Of a stretch of DNA of 38,874 bases, positions 27,240 to 36,471 are shown piece by piece. The DNA lies in assembly GCA_946480015.1 (NCBI GenBank), contig CAMLIL010000053.1:1-38874 (forward strand). Reading direction: 5' to 3'. The DNA comes from an uncultured Oxalobacteraceae bacterium. GTDB taxonomy: Bacteria > Pseudomonadota > Gammaproteobacteria > Burkholderiales > Burkholderiaceae. A model generated the notes under the pieces. That model did no database searches. It had not been told where the DNA came from and saw only the letters and a program-made list of their open reading frames with translations. Positions within the stretch are counted from its first letter, which is position 1. The number at the start of each line of letters is the position of its first letter. The translations under genes and the position numbers were made by a program.

Positions 27240-28274
27240 TTAGCCGCCGCAGCGCTCTTTCGGAGCCGACTCCAGCGTATTGGCGCGGGTGCTCAAGCCC
27301 AGCTTGGCCAGCAGCGCGCGGTCGTCCTCGGCTTCCGGGTTGTCGGTGGTGAGCAGCTTGTCGCCGTAGAAAATCGAGTTGGCGCCGGCCAGGAAGCACA
27401 TGGCCTGCACCGCTTCGCCCATCTGGCGGCGGCCCGCCGACAGGCGCACGCGCGCCTTCGGCATGGTGATGCGCGCCACCGCGATGGTGCGCACGAATTC
27501 GAACGGATCGAGCGGGTCCAGGCCGTGCAGCGGCGTGCCTTCCACCTGCACCAAATGGTTGACCGGCACCGATTCCGGATACGGATTCAGGTTGGCCAGC
27601 TGGGCGATCAGGCCGGCGCGCTGCAAACGCGTTTCGCCCATGCCGACGATGCCGCCGCAGCAGACCTTCAGGCCGGCGTTGCGCACGCGGCCCAGCGTAT
27701 CCAGGCGGTCCTGGTATTCGCGGGTCGAGATGACGTTGTTGTAGAACTCCGGCGCGGTGTCGAGGTTGTGGTTGTAGTAGTCCAGGCCGGCGTCCTTCAG
27801 GCGGTCGGCCTGGCCCTCTTCCAGCATGCCCAGGGTGGCGCAGGTCTCCAGGCCAAGCGCTTTGACTTCACGCACCATCTCTTCGACCTTGTCCATGTCG
27901 CGCTCTTTCGGGCTGCGCCAGGCCGCGCCCATGCAGAAGCGCGTGGCGCCGTTGGCCTTGGCCTGGCGCGCCGCGTCGAGCACGGTGTCGATGCCGAGCA
28001 TCTTCTTGGCTTCGACGCCGGTGTCGTAGCGCGCGGCCTGCGGGCAGTAGCCGCAGTCTTCCTCGCAGCCGCCGGTCTTGATCGACAACAGCGTGGCCAG
28101 TTCGACGTCGCCGTCCGGGAAATGGGCGCGGTGCAGCGTTTGCGCCTTGAACAGCAGGTCGTTGAAGGGCAGCTCGAACAGGGCCAGCACGTCGGCCAGC
28201 GGCCAGGTCGCCGCCTCCGGCAAGGTGATCGCGGCGGCAGGCGGGTGGAACGAGACGGCTTGGGTTTGGGACAT
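27240..28274 (-). CDS. bioB: Biotin synthase
   Basis: Radical SAM enzyme that inserts sulfur into dethiobiotin, the last step of biotin synthesis. The 344-residue protein has the cluster motif CxxxCxxC at Cys70, Cys74 and Cys77 ([14 protein letters not shown]), plus [12 protein letters not shown] and [10 protein letters not shown]. It is last of the bioA-bioF-bioD-bioB run, 18 nt after bioD and 32 nt before the biotin-carrying carboxylase subunit. Confidence 0.98.
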   Translation of the reverse strand: MSQTQAVSFHPPAAAITLPEAATWPLADVLALFELPFNDLLFKAQTLHRAHFPDGDVELATLLSIKTGGCEEDCGYCPQAARYDTGVEAKKMLGIDTVLDAARQAKANGATRFCMGAAWRSPKERDMDKVEEMVREVKALGLETCATLGMLEEGQADRLKDAGLDYYNHNLDTAPEFYNNVISTREYQDRLDTLGRVRNAGLKVCCGGIVGMGETRLQRAGLIAQLANLNPYPESVPVNHLVQVEGTPLHGLDPLDPFEFVRTIAVARITMPKARVRLSAGRRQMGEAVQAMCFLAGANSIFYGDKLLTTDNPEAEDDRALLAKLGLSTRANTLESAPKERCGG

Positions 28275-28292
28275 TACATTTTCCTTCTATGT

Positions 28293-29075
28293 TTAAATCC
28301 GCGCGGACGGCCAGCCTGGCAGACCCGCGAGGTCGATAAATCGGGCGGCGTCTTGCGCCGTCGCTGCTTGCATATACGGTACGCGGCCCAGCAGCGGGGC
28401 CGGAATGCGCTGGGCCAGCGCCGCGACGTTCTCGTCGGTGAAGCGCATGTCGGCATCGACTTCGTTGGCGACCCAGCCGGCCAGCACCAGGTTGCGCGCG
28501 ACGATCGCTTCGACCGTCAGCAGCGCGTGGCTGATGCAGCCGAGGCGCACGCCCACCACCAGGATCACCGGCAGATTGAGCTGCTCGGCCATGTCGGCGC
28601 TGTCGAAGTCGTCCGAGAACGGCACCCGGAAGCCGCCCACGCCTTCGACCACCACCGCGTCGGAGGCGGCGGCGATTTCGGCATAGGCGGCGATGATCGG
28701 CACCGCGTCGATGGACACGCCGTCGAGCGCGGCGGCGATGTGCGGCGCGGCCGGCTCGCGCAGCATGTAGGGGGTAGTGATGTTCGCCGGCAGGTGCACA
28801 TTGCCGGCCGCGATGAGCAGGTCGGCGTCGTCGTTATGCAGTTCGCCGTCGCGCATGACGGCGCCGGCCGCCACCGGCTTCATGCCGCAGGCGCGCACGC
28901 CGCCGGACGCCAGCTTGTGCAGGATCGCCGCCGAGACCAGGGTCTTGCCGATTTCGGTATCGGTGCCGGTGACGAAGCAGCAGAAGCGCGAGGGCAGGCC
29001 CGCCACCGCCGGTTCGGGTTCGGCCGCGAGCACCGGTTCGCTCGCCGCGAGCGGGACGGGATCGTTCAAGCTCAT
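28293..29075 (-). CDS. bioD: ATP-dependent dethiobiotin synthetase
   Basis: Closes the ureido ring of 7,8-diaminononanoate with CO2 and ATP. The 260-residue protein has the P-loop [12 protein letters not shown] at about 34-45 and the substrate loop KPVAAG. The first 30 residues (Ala/Pro/Glu-rich) are an extension that E. coli BioD lacks; it could be shortened if a later start were used, but the ATG at 29075 overlaps the bioF stop by 4 nt, which supports it. Family segment [16 protein letters not shown] is clear. Confidence 0.96.
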   Translation of the reverse strand: MSLNDPVPLAASEPVLAAEPEPAVAGLPSRFCCFVTGTDTEIGKTLVSAAILHKLASGGVRACGMKPVAAGAVMRDGELHNDDADLLIAAGNVHLPANITTPYMLREPAAPHIAAALDGVSIDAVPIIAAYAEIAAASDAVVVEGVGGFRVPFSDDFDSADMAEQLNLPVILVVGVRLGCISHALLTVEAIVARNLVLAGWVANEVDADMRFTDENVAALAQRIPAPLLGRVPYMQAATAQDAARFIDLAGLPGWPSARI

Positions 29076-30259
29076 GTGACCTTCCTTTCCAGTTCATTGA
29101 GCGCGGCGCACAGCCGCGCCACGTCGTCGTGCGTATGGGCCGCCGACAGCGTCACGCGCAGGCGCGCGGTGCCCGCCGGTACGGTCGGCGGCCGGATCGC
29201 CGCCACCCACAGGCCCTGCTCGTACAAGGCCGCGCCGGCGCGCACGGTGGCGTCGTTCTCTCCGATGACCAGCGGCTGGATCGCGGTGACCGATGCGCCG
29301 CGCTGCCAGCGCTCCAGCGCCAGCGACTGGTCCAGCTGCGCGATCAATGCGTTCAGGTGGGCGCGCCGCGCGCGCCCTTCGGCGCCGCCGATGATGTCCA
29401 GGCTGGCCAGCAGCGCATGCGCCAGGGCCGGCGGCGTGGCGGTGGTGTAGATGTAGGGCCGGGCGCGCTGCACCAGCAGTTCGATCACGCTGGCGTGCGC
29501 GGCGACGAAAGCGCCGCCGACACCAGCCGCCTTGCCCAGGGTGCCCATGTAGACGATGTTGGGCGAGCGCAGGCCAAGGTGTTCGAGGACGCCGCGGCCG
29601 TTCGCGCCCAGCACGCCGAAGCCGTGCGCGTCGTCGATGATCAGGAAGGCACCGTGGCGTTCGCACAGCGCCAGCAGCGCGGCCAGGGGGGCGATATTGC
29701 CGTCCATGCTGAACACGCTGTCGGTGACGACCAGCTTGGTGCGCGCGTTGCTGGCCGCGAGCAGCTTGTCCAGCGCCTCGGTGTCGGCATGCGGATATAC
29801 CTTGACGTTCGCGCGCGCCAGCCTGGCGCCGTCGATCAGCGAGGCGTGATTCAGCGCTTCCGAAAAAATCTCTCCGTCGCCGTCCGCGCCGAGCGCGGTC
29901 AGGATGGCGAGGTTGGCCATGTAGCCGGTGCAGAACGACAATGCGGCAACCGAGCCGATCTCCGGCGCCATGAACGCGGCCAGGCGGTCTTCCAGGTCCT
30001 GATGCGCGCGGCTGTGGCCGCTGATCAGGTGGGACGCGCCGCTGCCCGCGCCATAGCGGCGCGCACCTTCGGCGGTGGCCTCGATCAGGCGCGGATGCGC
30101 GGCCAGGCCGAGGTAATCGTTGCTGCAAAAAGCCAGGATCGACCGGCCACCGGCCGTGATGCGCGGCCCGCAGGCGGAATCGACCACCCGGCGGGTGCGT
30201 GTCAGGCTTTGTTCGTCGAGCTGGCGCAGCTGGCGCTCGATGTCGGCAATCAGGTTCAT
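29072..30259 (-). CDS. bioF: 8-amino-7-oxononanoate synthase
   Basis: PLP enzyme that condenses pimeloyl-ACP or -CoA with alanine. The 395-residue protein has [42 protein letters not shown] and the PLP Lys243 in [12 protein letters not shown]. Both ends overlap neighbouring bio genes by 4 nt, so translation is coupled from bioA through bioD. Length and all active-site motifs are normal. Confidence 0.97.
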   Translation of the reverse strand: MNLIADIERQLRQLDEQSLTRTRRVVDSACGPRITAGGRSILAFCSNDYLGLAAHPRLIEATAEGARRYGAGSGASHLISGHSRAHQDLEDRLAAFMAPEIGSVAALSFCTGYMANLAILTALGADGDGEIFSEALNHASLIDGARLARANVKVYPHADTEALDKLLAASNARTKLVVTDSVFSMDGNIAPLAALLALCERHGAFLIIDDAHGFGVLGANGRGVLEHLGLRSPNIVYMGTLGKAAGVGGAFVAAHASVIELLVQRARPYIYTTATPPALAHALLASLDIIGGAEGRARRAHLNALIAQLDQSLALERWQRGASVTAIQPLVIGENDATVRAGAALYEQGLWVAAIRPPTVPAGTARLRVTLSAAHTHDDVARLCAALNELERKVT

Positions 30260-31575
30260 GCAATGACTTTCTCGAAGACGCGCCGGGTACGTTCGGCCAG
30301 GCCGTCGATTTCCTCGTCGGACAGCACGTACGGCGGCATCAGGTAGACGGTGGTGCCGATCGGGCGCAGCAGCAGCTCGTGATCGAGCGCGCAGGTGAAG
30401 AAGCGGCGCGAGAAGCTGGCCGCGCGCGCGGCATCGGCCTCAAGCGCGTCGAAGGCCCAGATCATGCCGCGCTGGCGGAGGTGGCGCACCCGCTCGTGTC
30501 CGGCCAGCGGCGCCAGCGCGCGTGTCAGCCTGGCCGCGCGTGTCTTGTTCGCCTCGATGACATTGTCGTCCTCGAATATCTGCAATGTCGCCAGCGCCGC
30601 ACGGCAGGCCAGCGCATTGCCGGTGTACGAGTGCGAATGCAGGAAGCCGCGCGTGACGTCGGCGCTGTAGAAGGCCTGGTAGATCTCGTCGCGCGTGAGC
30701 ACCAGCGACAGCGGCAGGTAGCCGCCGCTGATGCCCTTGGACAGGCACAGGAAATCCGGCCAGACCCCCGCCTGTTCGCAGGCGAAAAAGGTGCCGGTGC
30801 GGCCGCACCCGACGGCGATCTCGTCGAGGATCAGGTGCACCTCATGGCGGTCGCACAGTTCGCGCACCAGCTTGAGGTAGAGCGGATCGTGCATCGCCAT
30901 GCCGCTGGCGCACTGCACCAGCGGTTCGATGATGATGGCGGCGATGTGCTGGCCGCGCTGTTCGAACAGCGCCTGCACGTCTGCCGCGGCGCGGCGCGCC
31001 GCCGCTTCGGCCGATTCGCCGTTGCGCTCGTCGGGCGAGGCCACGGTGCGGGCGGCGCGCAGCAGCGGGCCATAGGCATCCTTGAACAGCGCCACGTCGG
31101 TGACGGCGAGCGCGCCGATGGTCTCGCCGTGGTAGCTGCCTTCGAGGCAGACGAATTCCTGCTTGCCGGCGCGGCCGGCGTTGCGCCAGGCGTGGAAACT
31201 CATCTTGAGGGCGATTTCCACGGCCGATGCGCCGTCGGAGGCGTAAAAGGCGTGGCCGAGCACATTGCCGGTCATGTCGGACAGCTTTTCGGACAGGCGC
31301 ACCACCGGCTCGTGGGTGAATCCGGCCAGCATCGCGTGTTCCAGCTGGTCGAGCTGGTCTTTCAGCGCGGCGTTGATGCGCGGGTTGGCGTGCCCGAACA
31401 GGTTGACCCACCATGAACTGATCGCGTCCAGATAGCGCTTGCCGTCATGGTCGTACAGCCACACCCCGCGCCCGTGGCTGACCGGGATCAGCGGCACGGT
31501 TTCGTGGTGCTGCATCTGGGTGCAGGGGTGCCATACGCTGCGCAGGCTGCGCGCGACCAGATCCGATTGCGTCAT
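30256..31575 (-). CDS. bioA: Adenosylmethionine-8-amino-7-oxononanoate aminotransferase
   Basis: Class III PLP aminotransferase that uses S-adenosylmethionine to make 7,8-diaminononanoate. Motifs include [56 protein letters not shown] and the PLP Lys280 in [12 protein letters not shown]. The ATG at 31575 overlaps the liuC stop as ATGA and gives 439 residues; an ATG 12 nt earlier (31587) adds MAER and has a poorer ribosome site. The gene heads the bio run, directly coupled to the hydratase gene upstream. Confidence 0.96.
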   Translation of the reverse strand: MTQSDLVARSLRSVWHPCTQMQHHETVPLIPVSHGRGVWLYDHDGKRYLDAISSWWVNLFGHANPRINAALKDQLDQLEHAMLAGFTHEPVVRLSEKLSDMTGNVLGHAFYASDGASAVEIALKMSFHAWRNAGRAGKQEFVCLEGSYHGETIGALAVTDVALFKDAYGPLLRAARTVASPDERNGESAEAAARRAAADVQALFEQRGQHIAAIIIEPLVQCASGMAMHDPLYLKLVRELCDRHEVHLILDEIAVGCGRTGTFFACEQAGVWPDFLCLSKGISGGYLPLSLVLTRDEIYQAFYSADVTRGFLHSHSYTGNALACRAALATLQIFEDDNVIEANKTRAARLTRALAPLAGHERVRHLRQRGMIWAFDALEADAARAASFSRRFFTCALDHELLLRPIGTTVYLMPPYVLSDEEIDGLAERTRRVFEKVIA

Positions 31576-32360
31576 ACGTTCAGCCATCCCGGTTTGCGCT
31601 TTTCGAGAAAGGCCGCAACGCCTTCGCGCCCTTCGCTGCTGGCGCGGATATGCGCGATGCGCTCGGCCGTGTCCATCAGCAGCGCGTCGGTAATGCTCTG
31701 GCCGGCCATGTCGCGCACCAGCACCTTGGCCTGGGCCACCGCGTGCGGGCCATTCGACACCAGCGAGGTAACGATGGCCGCCACTTCGGCGTCGAGCGCG
31801 TCGGCCTCGCAGATATCGTGCACGAAGCCGATGCGCAGCGCTTCCTGGGCGTTGAAGCGCTCGGCGGTGAGGAAATAGCGGCGCGCAGCGTTCTCGCCCA
31901 TGGCACGGATCACGTAGGGCGAGATCGCCGCGGGAATCAGCCCGAGCCGGACTTCGCTCAGGCAGAAATTGGCCTCGCGCGCGGCCACGGCGATGTCGCA
32001 GGCGGCCACCAGGCCCATGCCGCCGGCGTAGCAGTCGCCCTGCACCTTGGCCACCACCGGCTTGGGGCAGTGGTAAATCGTGCGCAGCATGTCGGCCAGG
32101 CGCGCCGCGTCGGCGGTGTTTTCGGCGTTCGAGTAGGCCGCCATCCTGCCCATCCAGTTCAGGTCGGCGCCGGCGCAGAAGGCCGGGCCGGTGGCCGCCA
32201 GCACGATGGCGCGCACATGGTCGTTCTGGCCCACTTCATCGAAGGCCAGCGCCAGCTCGTTGATGCTGGTGTCATTGAAGGCGTTGCGTACATCCGGCCG
32301 GTTCATGGTAACCGTGGCCACGTGGCTGTCGATGCTGACGCTTAAGGTATGAAAGTCCAT
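31572..32360 (-). CDS. Enoyl-CoA hydratase, probably methylglutaconyl-CoA hydratase
   Basis: Crotonase-fold enzyme of 262 residues. The oxyanion-hole stretch is AFCAGADLNWMGRM, and YAGGMGLVAACDIAV plus FCLSEVRLGLIPAAISPYV hold the catalytic Glu region. The LNWM sequence after CAGADL and the position between two methylcrotonyl-CoA carboxylase subunits and HMG-CoA lyase support a liuC role (3-methylglutaconyl-CoA to HMG-CoA). It starts 12 nt after liuB and overlaps bioA by 4 nt. Confidence 0.92.
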   Translation of the reverse strand: MDFHTLSVSIDSHVATVTMNRPDVRNAFNDTSINELALAFDEVGQNDHVRAIVLAATGPAFCAGADLNWMGRMAAYSNAENTADAARLADMLRTIYHCPKPVVAKVQGDCYAGGMGLVAACDIAVAAREANFCLSEVRLGLIPAAISPYVIRAMGENAARRYFLTAERFNAQEALRIGFVHDICEADALDAEVAAIVTSLVSNGPHAVAQAKVLVRDMAGQSITDALLMDTAERIAHIRASSEGREGVAAFLEKRKPGWLNV

Positions 32361-32372
32361 TTTGCTTGCCCC

Positions 32373-33980
<1,608 letters not shown>

Positions 33981-33994
33981 TGCGGTCCTTCGAA

Positions 33995-34438
33995 TTATTT
34001 CCCGCCGTTCTTTTCCGTCGGGAAGCTGCCGTCCAGGTAATACCAGCGCGGCTCGCCGCCGCTGTGCTCGCGCACGAAACGGCTCACCTCATGCAGACGG
34101 TGGCCGCGGCCGTTGACCCGGTAGCGGGCCACGAATTCTACGGTATCAGCGTCTGGCGATTCAGGCAAGCTTGCTTTACGTTGACGTAAACGTAAAGCGG
34201 ATTTTACCTCAAGTCCGAGCCATTGGATGGTTTCGCCGTCAACGGCGATCGGGTCTGGCGGCAAGGTGCTGGGATGCCAGGTGGCGCGCAGGTAGGCTTC
34301 GTTGCGCTGGGTGTAGGCGGTGTAGCGCGAGCGCATCAGGGCTTCGGCGCTGGCGGGAATGGCCGCGCCGGCCAGGTAGGGGCCGCAGCAGGTGGCAAGG
34401 GATGGGCCGCCGCAAGGGCAGGGGGCAGGAGCGGGCAT
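33995..34438 (-). CDS. YchJ family protein (UPF0225)
   Basis: A 147-residue protein. The N-terminal SEC-C-type zinc motif is PCPCGG...CCGPYL, followed by the family hallmark [29 protein letters not shown] and the C-terminal [11 protein letters not shown]...[10 protein letters not shown]...WYYLDG. The second zinc motif that many YchJ proteins carry at the C-terminus is absent. About 15 residues around [15 protein letters not shown] are extra compared with E. coli YchJ as I remember it, and this loop is where an operator-like palindrome sits in the DNA. The ATG at 34438 is preferred to a TTG two codons upstream. Function is unknown. Confidence 0.92.
   Translation of the reverse strand: MPAPAPCPCGGPSLATCCGPYLAGAAIPASAEALMRSRYTAYTQRNEAYLRATWHPSTLPPDPIAVDGETIQWLGLEVKSALRLRQRKASLPESPDADTVEFVARYRVNGRGHRLHEVSRFVREHSGGEPRWYYLDGSFPTEKNGGK
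34174..34197. promoter_or_regulatory. Operator-like dyad inside ychJ, about 195 nt before liuB
   Basis: Perfect 9-bp arms (CTTTACGTT and AACGTAAAG) around a 6-nt spacer; TTTACGT-TG-ACGTAAA is a second inner dyad. It is much more symmetrical than the surrounding coding DNA and lies in a poorly conserved loop of the ychJ product. From memory it resembles the TTTACGT/ACGTAAA sites reported for MerR-type LiuR regulators of leucine degradation; this is an inference. A further 10-bp palindrome (GCAAGCTTGC) abuts it at 34165-34174. Confidence 0.5.
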
Positions 34439-34504
34439 GATCAATGGCGGAACGGGAATCTTGCCATTATCCGCGATATTGGCTGGACGTACCGGGCGCG
34501 CGTC

Positions 34505-35725
34505 CTAGGACGGCAGCGTGAACGGCGACGGTTTCCCGGCCAGCGCTTGCGTCAGCAGCACCGCAGAGCCGCAGGCAAACGTGAAGCCCAGCGGACCGTG
34601 CCCGACGTTGAGCCACAGGTTCGGCAAGCGCGTCGGACCGATGATGGGGGCGCCGCCAGGGGTGGCCGGGCGCAGGCCGGCCCAGGCCACAGCCTGGCCG
34701 TAATCGGCCGCGCGCGGCATGGTCTGGCGCACCAGCCGGGTCAGCCCGGCCACGCGGCGGGGGTCGAGCGACGCGTCGTCGCCCACCATGTCGACCATCG
34801 CCGCCACCCGCAGCTGCTCGCCGATACGCGCGTACAGCACCTTGCGGTCGAAGTCGGTGACGCTGATGCGCGGGCCGCAATCGCCCGGCCGGATCGGCGC
34901 GCTCAGGCTGTACCCTTTCAGCGGATAGAGGGGCAGGCGCAGGCCGGCGGTGGCGGCCAGGTCGCGGCTCTTGATGCCGGCAGCCAGGACGTAGCCGTCG
35001 GCGTGCAGGATCGACGTGCCGATATCGATGCCGGTCACCCTACCGCCCGCGGCGACGATGGCGCGCGCGGCACCGTGCACGATGCCGCCGAAGCGCGGAT
35101 GGGCGCGCAGGCGGCGTTCCAGCGCCACGCAGAAGGCGTAACAGTCGGCCACCGCCTCGCCGGCGTTGTAGATGCCGCCGGCCAGCGCGCCTTGCGCCTC
35201 GGCCAGCGCCGGTTCGAGCGCGACGCATTCGGCGGGCGAGAGGATTTGCCCGGCGCCGGGCTTGGCGCGCGCGCCATCGAAGCCGTCGGCGGAGCGGTAC
35301 ACGACCAGCTTGCCGGCTTCGCGCCAGCCGAATGCGTGCGGCGGCACCACGGGCGCGAGCCGGGCCATCGCCTGGCGGCTCAATTCGCCCAGCTTGAGCA
35401 GTTCACCGGTGGTGCGCGCGTTGATGTCGGCGCGGCAGTGGCGCAGAAATTGCGCCAGCCAGCGCCACTGGCGCAGGTCGGCCTCAGGCTTGACGCGCAG
35501 CGGACCGGCTTCCTGGAACAGCCAGCGCAGCGCCTTGGCCGGCACGCCGGCGTCGGCCAGCGGGGACACATAACGGTAGCTGAGTTGCCCGCCGTTGGAG
35601 TAGCTCGACCCCTGCCCCACGCCGTCGGCGCGTTCGAGCAGGCTCACGCGGTGGCCCGCTTCCAGCAGCCACCACGCCGAGGTCAGGCCGATTACGCCGC
35701 CGCCGATGACGATCAGTTCCCGCAT
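34505..35725 (-). CDS. DadA-like FAD-dependent D-amino acid dehydrogenase
   Basis: A 406-residue flavoprotein of the DadA/DAO superfamily. The dinucleotide fold is IVIGGGVIGLTSAWWLLEAGHRVSLLER (residues 5-32), and the C-terminal FAD segment is GLRPATPGGAPIIGPT...LWLNVGHGPLGFTFACGSA, as in D-amino acid dehydrogenases. It probably oxidises D-amino acids to 2-oxo acids with electrons passed to the respiratory chain; substrate not determined. No alanine racemase partner is adjacent. It has its own promoter and a GGAG close to the ATG. Confidence 0.92.
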   Translation of the reverse strand: MRELIVIGGGVIGLTSAWWLLEAGHRVSLLERADGVGQGSSYSNGGQLSYRYVSPLADAGVPAKALRWLFQEAGPLRVKPEADLRQWRWLAQFLRHCRADINARTTGELLKLGELSRQAMARLAPVVPPHAFGWREAGKLVVYRSADGFDGARAKPGAGQILSPAECVALEPALAEAQGALAGGIYNAGEAVADCYAFCVALERRLRAHPRFGGIVHGAARAIVAAGGRVTGIDIGTSILHADGYVLAAGIKSRDLAATAGLRLPLYPLKGYSLSAPIRPGDCGPRISVTDFDRKVLYARIGEQLRVAAMVDMVGDDASLDPRRVAGLTRLVRQTMPRAADYGQAVAWAGLRPATPGGAPIIGPTRLPNLWLNVGHGPLGFTFACGSAVLLTQALAGKPSPFTLPS

Positions 35726-35758
35726 GCCACTCCATTCGCCGTTACCTACTCAGGCGAC

Positions 35759-35786
35759 AGTGTAGCTGTTGACAGTTCGTTGGCAA
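35759..35786 (-). promoter_or_regulatory. Candidate promoter of the DadA-like gene
   Basis: Minus-strand TTGCCA (35781-35786), 16-nt spacer, TACACT (35759-35764), 33 nt before the ATG at 35725. This 157-nt gap also separates the gene from the AT-rich cassette upstream. Confidence 0.5.
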
Positions 35787-35882
35787 AATTCGCGTGAATC
35801 GTCGCCGCGATCCAATTGCTTGCCTAAAAAATACTCACACCACTCAACTCGTGCAGGTTCGTCCAGTTGAACGTGCGCGGTG

Positions 35883-36470
35883 TTATTGCTTTTTCAAAGT
35901 ATAGGCAAGCGAATGCCATATTGTCTTAATGTCAGATACAGAGACGAAACGACGTTGAGTAACGTGGTTCTCAAGTATGAAATTACTGTAAAAAAATTTA
36001 CCACTATTGTCTGAGGCGATAGTAATGTGGCAGCTACCTGTTGCCCGGTAAACTGGGCCGTTGTACAGGTCGCAATCAACAATCGACGAGTAAGCAGATA
36101 GCTGGTCTATGACAAAAGGTCCCATTGGATATTGGGACATTCCGGTGCTGACTACTAAGTTCTGATTTGGCTTAAGTGGTATTTTCGGTGCGGAGTTATC
36201 TTCAACAACCGAAACTCCTATATCGTCCAACAATCTTTGATCATTGGTAGAACATAAAAAGCCTACCTTTTTTCTACTGGGGCGCAAGGTAAAGTCTATA
36301 CATTCAGTGTTAGAATATTTTTTTGAATAAGGCCCGTTCTGCAAAGAAATTGATAAGGTTTTTGGCGACTTTATGCCTACCGCGAATTTCGGTAACACTG
36401 TCGCAGATGCTGCTTGCACTATGCCTGCTTGAAAAACGCAAAGTAGCGAAAAAAATTTGATTAGCTTCAT
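35883..36470 (-). CDS. Exported protein, probable periplasmic immunity protein of the T6SS effector
   Basis: A 195-residue protein of no family I recognise. The first 20 residues (MKLIKFFSLLCVFQAGIVQA) are a Sec signal peptide. The mature part has four Cys (57, 73, 133, 147) that could form two disulfides and is predicted to be mostly beta-strands. Its ATG is 1 nt after the effector stop, so it is translationally coupled to it. Composition is about 40% GC on a counted line (36181-36240), far below the surrounding genes. Position directly after a peptidoglycan-hydrolase effector and export to the periplasm, where such effectors act, are the basis of the immunity call; no sequence motif proves it. 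Confidence 0.7.
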   Translation of the reverse strand: MKLIKFFSLLCVFQAGIVQAASATVLPKFAVGIKSPKTLSISLQNGPYSKKYSNTECIDFTLRPSRKKVGFLCSTNDQRLLDDIGVSVVEDNSAPKIPLKPNQNLVVSTGMSQYPMGPFVIDQLSAYSSIVDCDLYNGPVYRATGSCHITIASDNSGKFFYSNFILENHVTQRRFVSVSDIKTIWHSLAYTLKKQ

Positions 36471-36471
36471 T

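Noticed and set aside
27208..27399. N-terminal extension of the carboxylase alpha subunit to 27399
   Set aside because: It overlaps the bioB 3' end in another frame, and the ATG at 27207 has a good ribosome site and the conserved family start.
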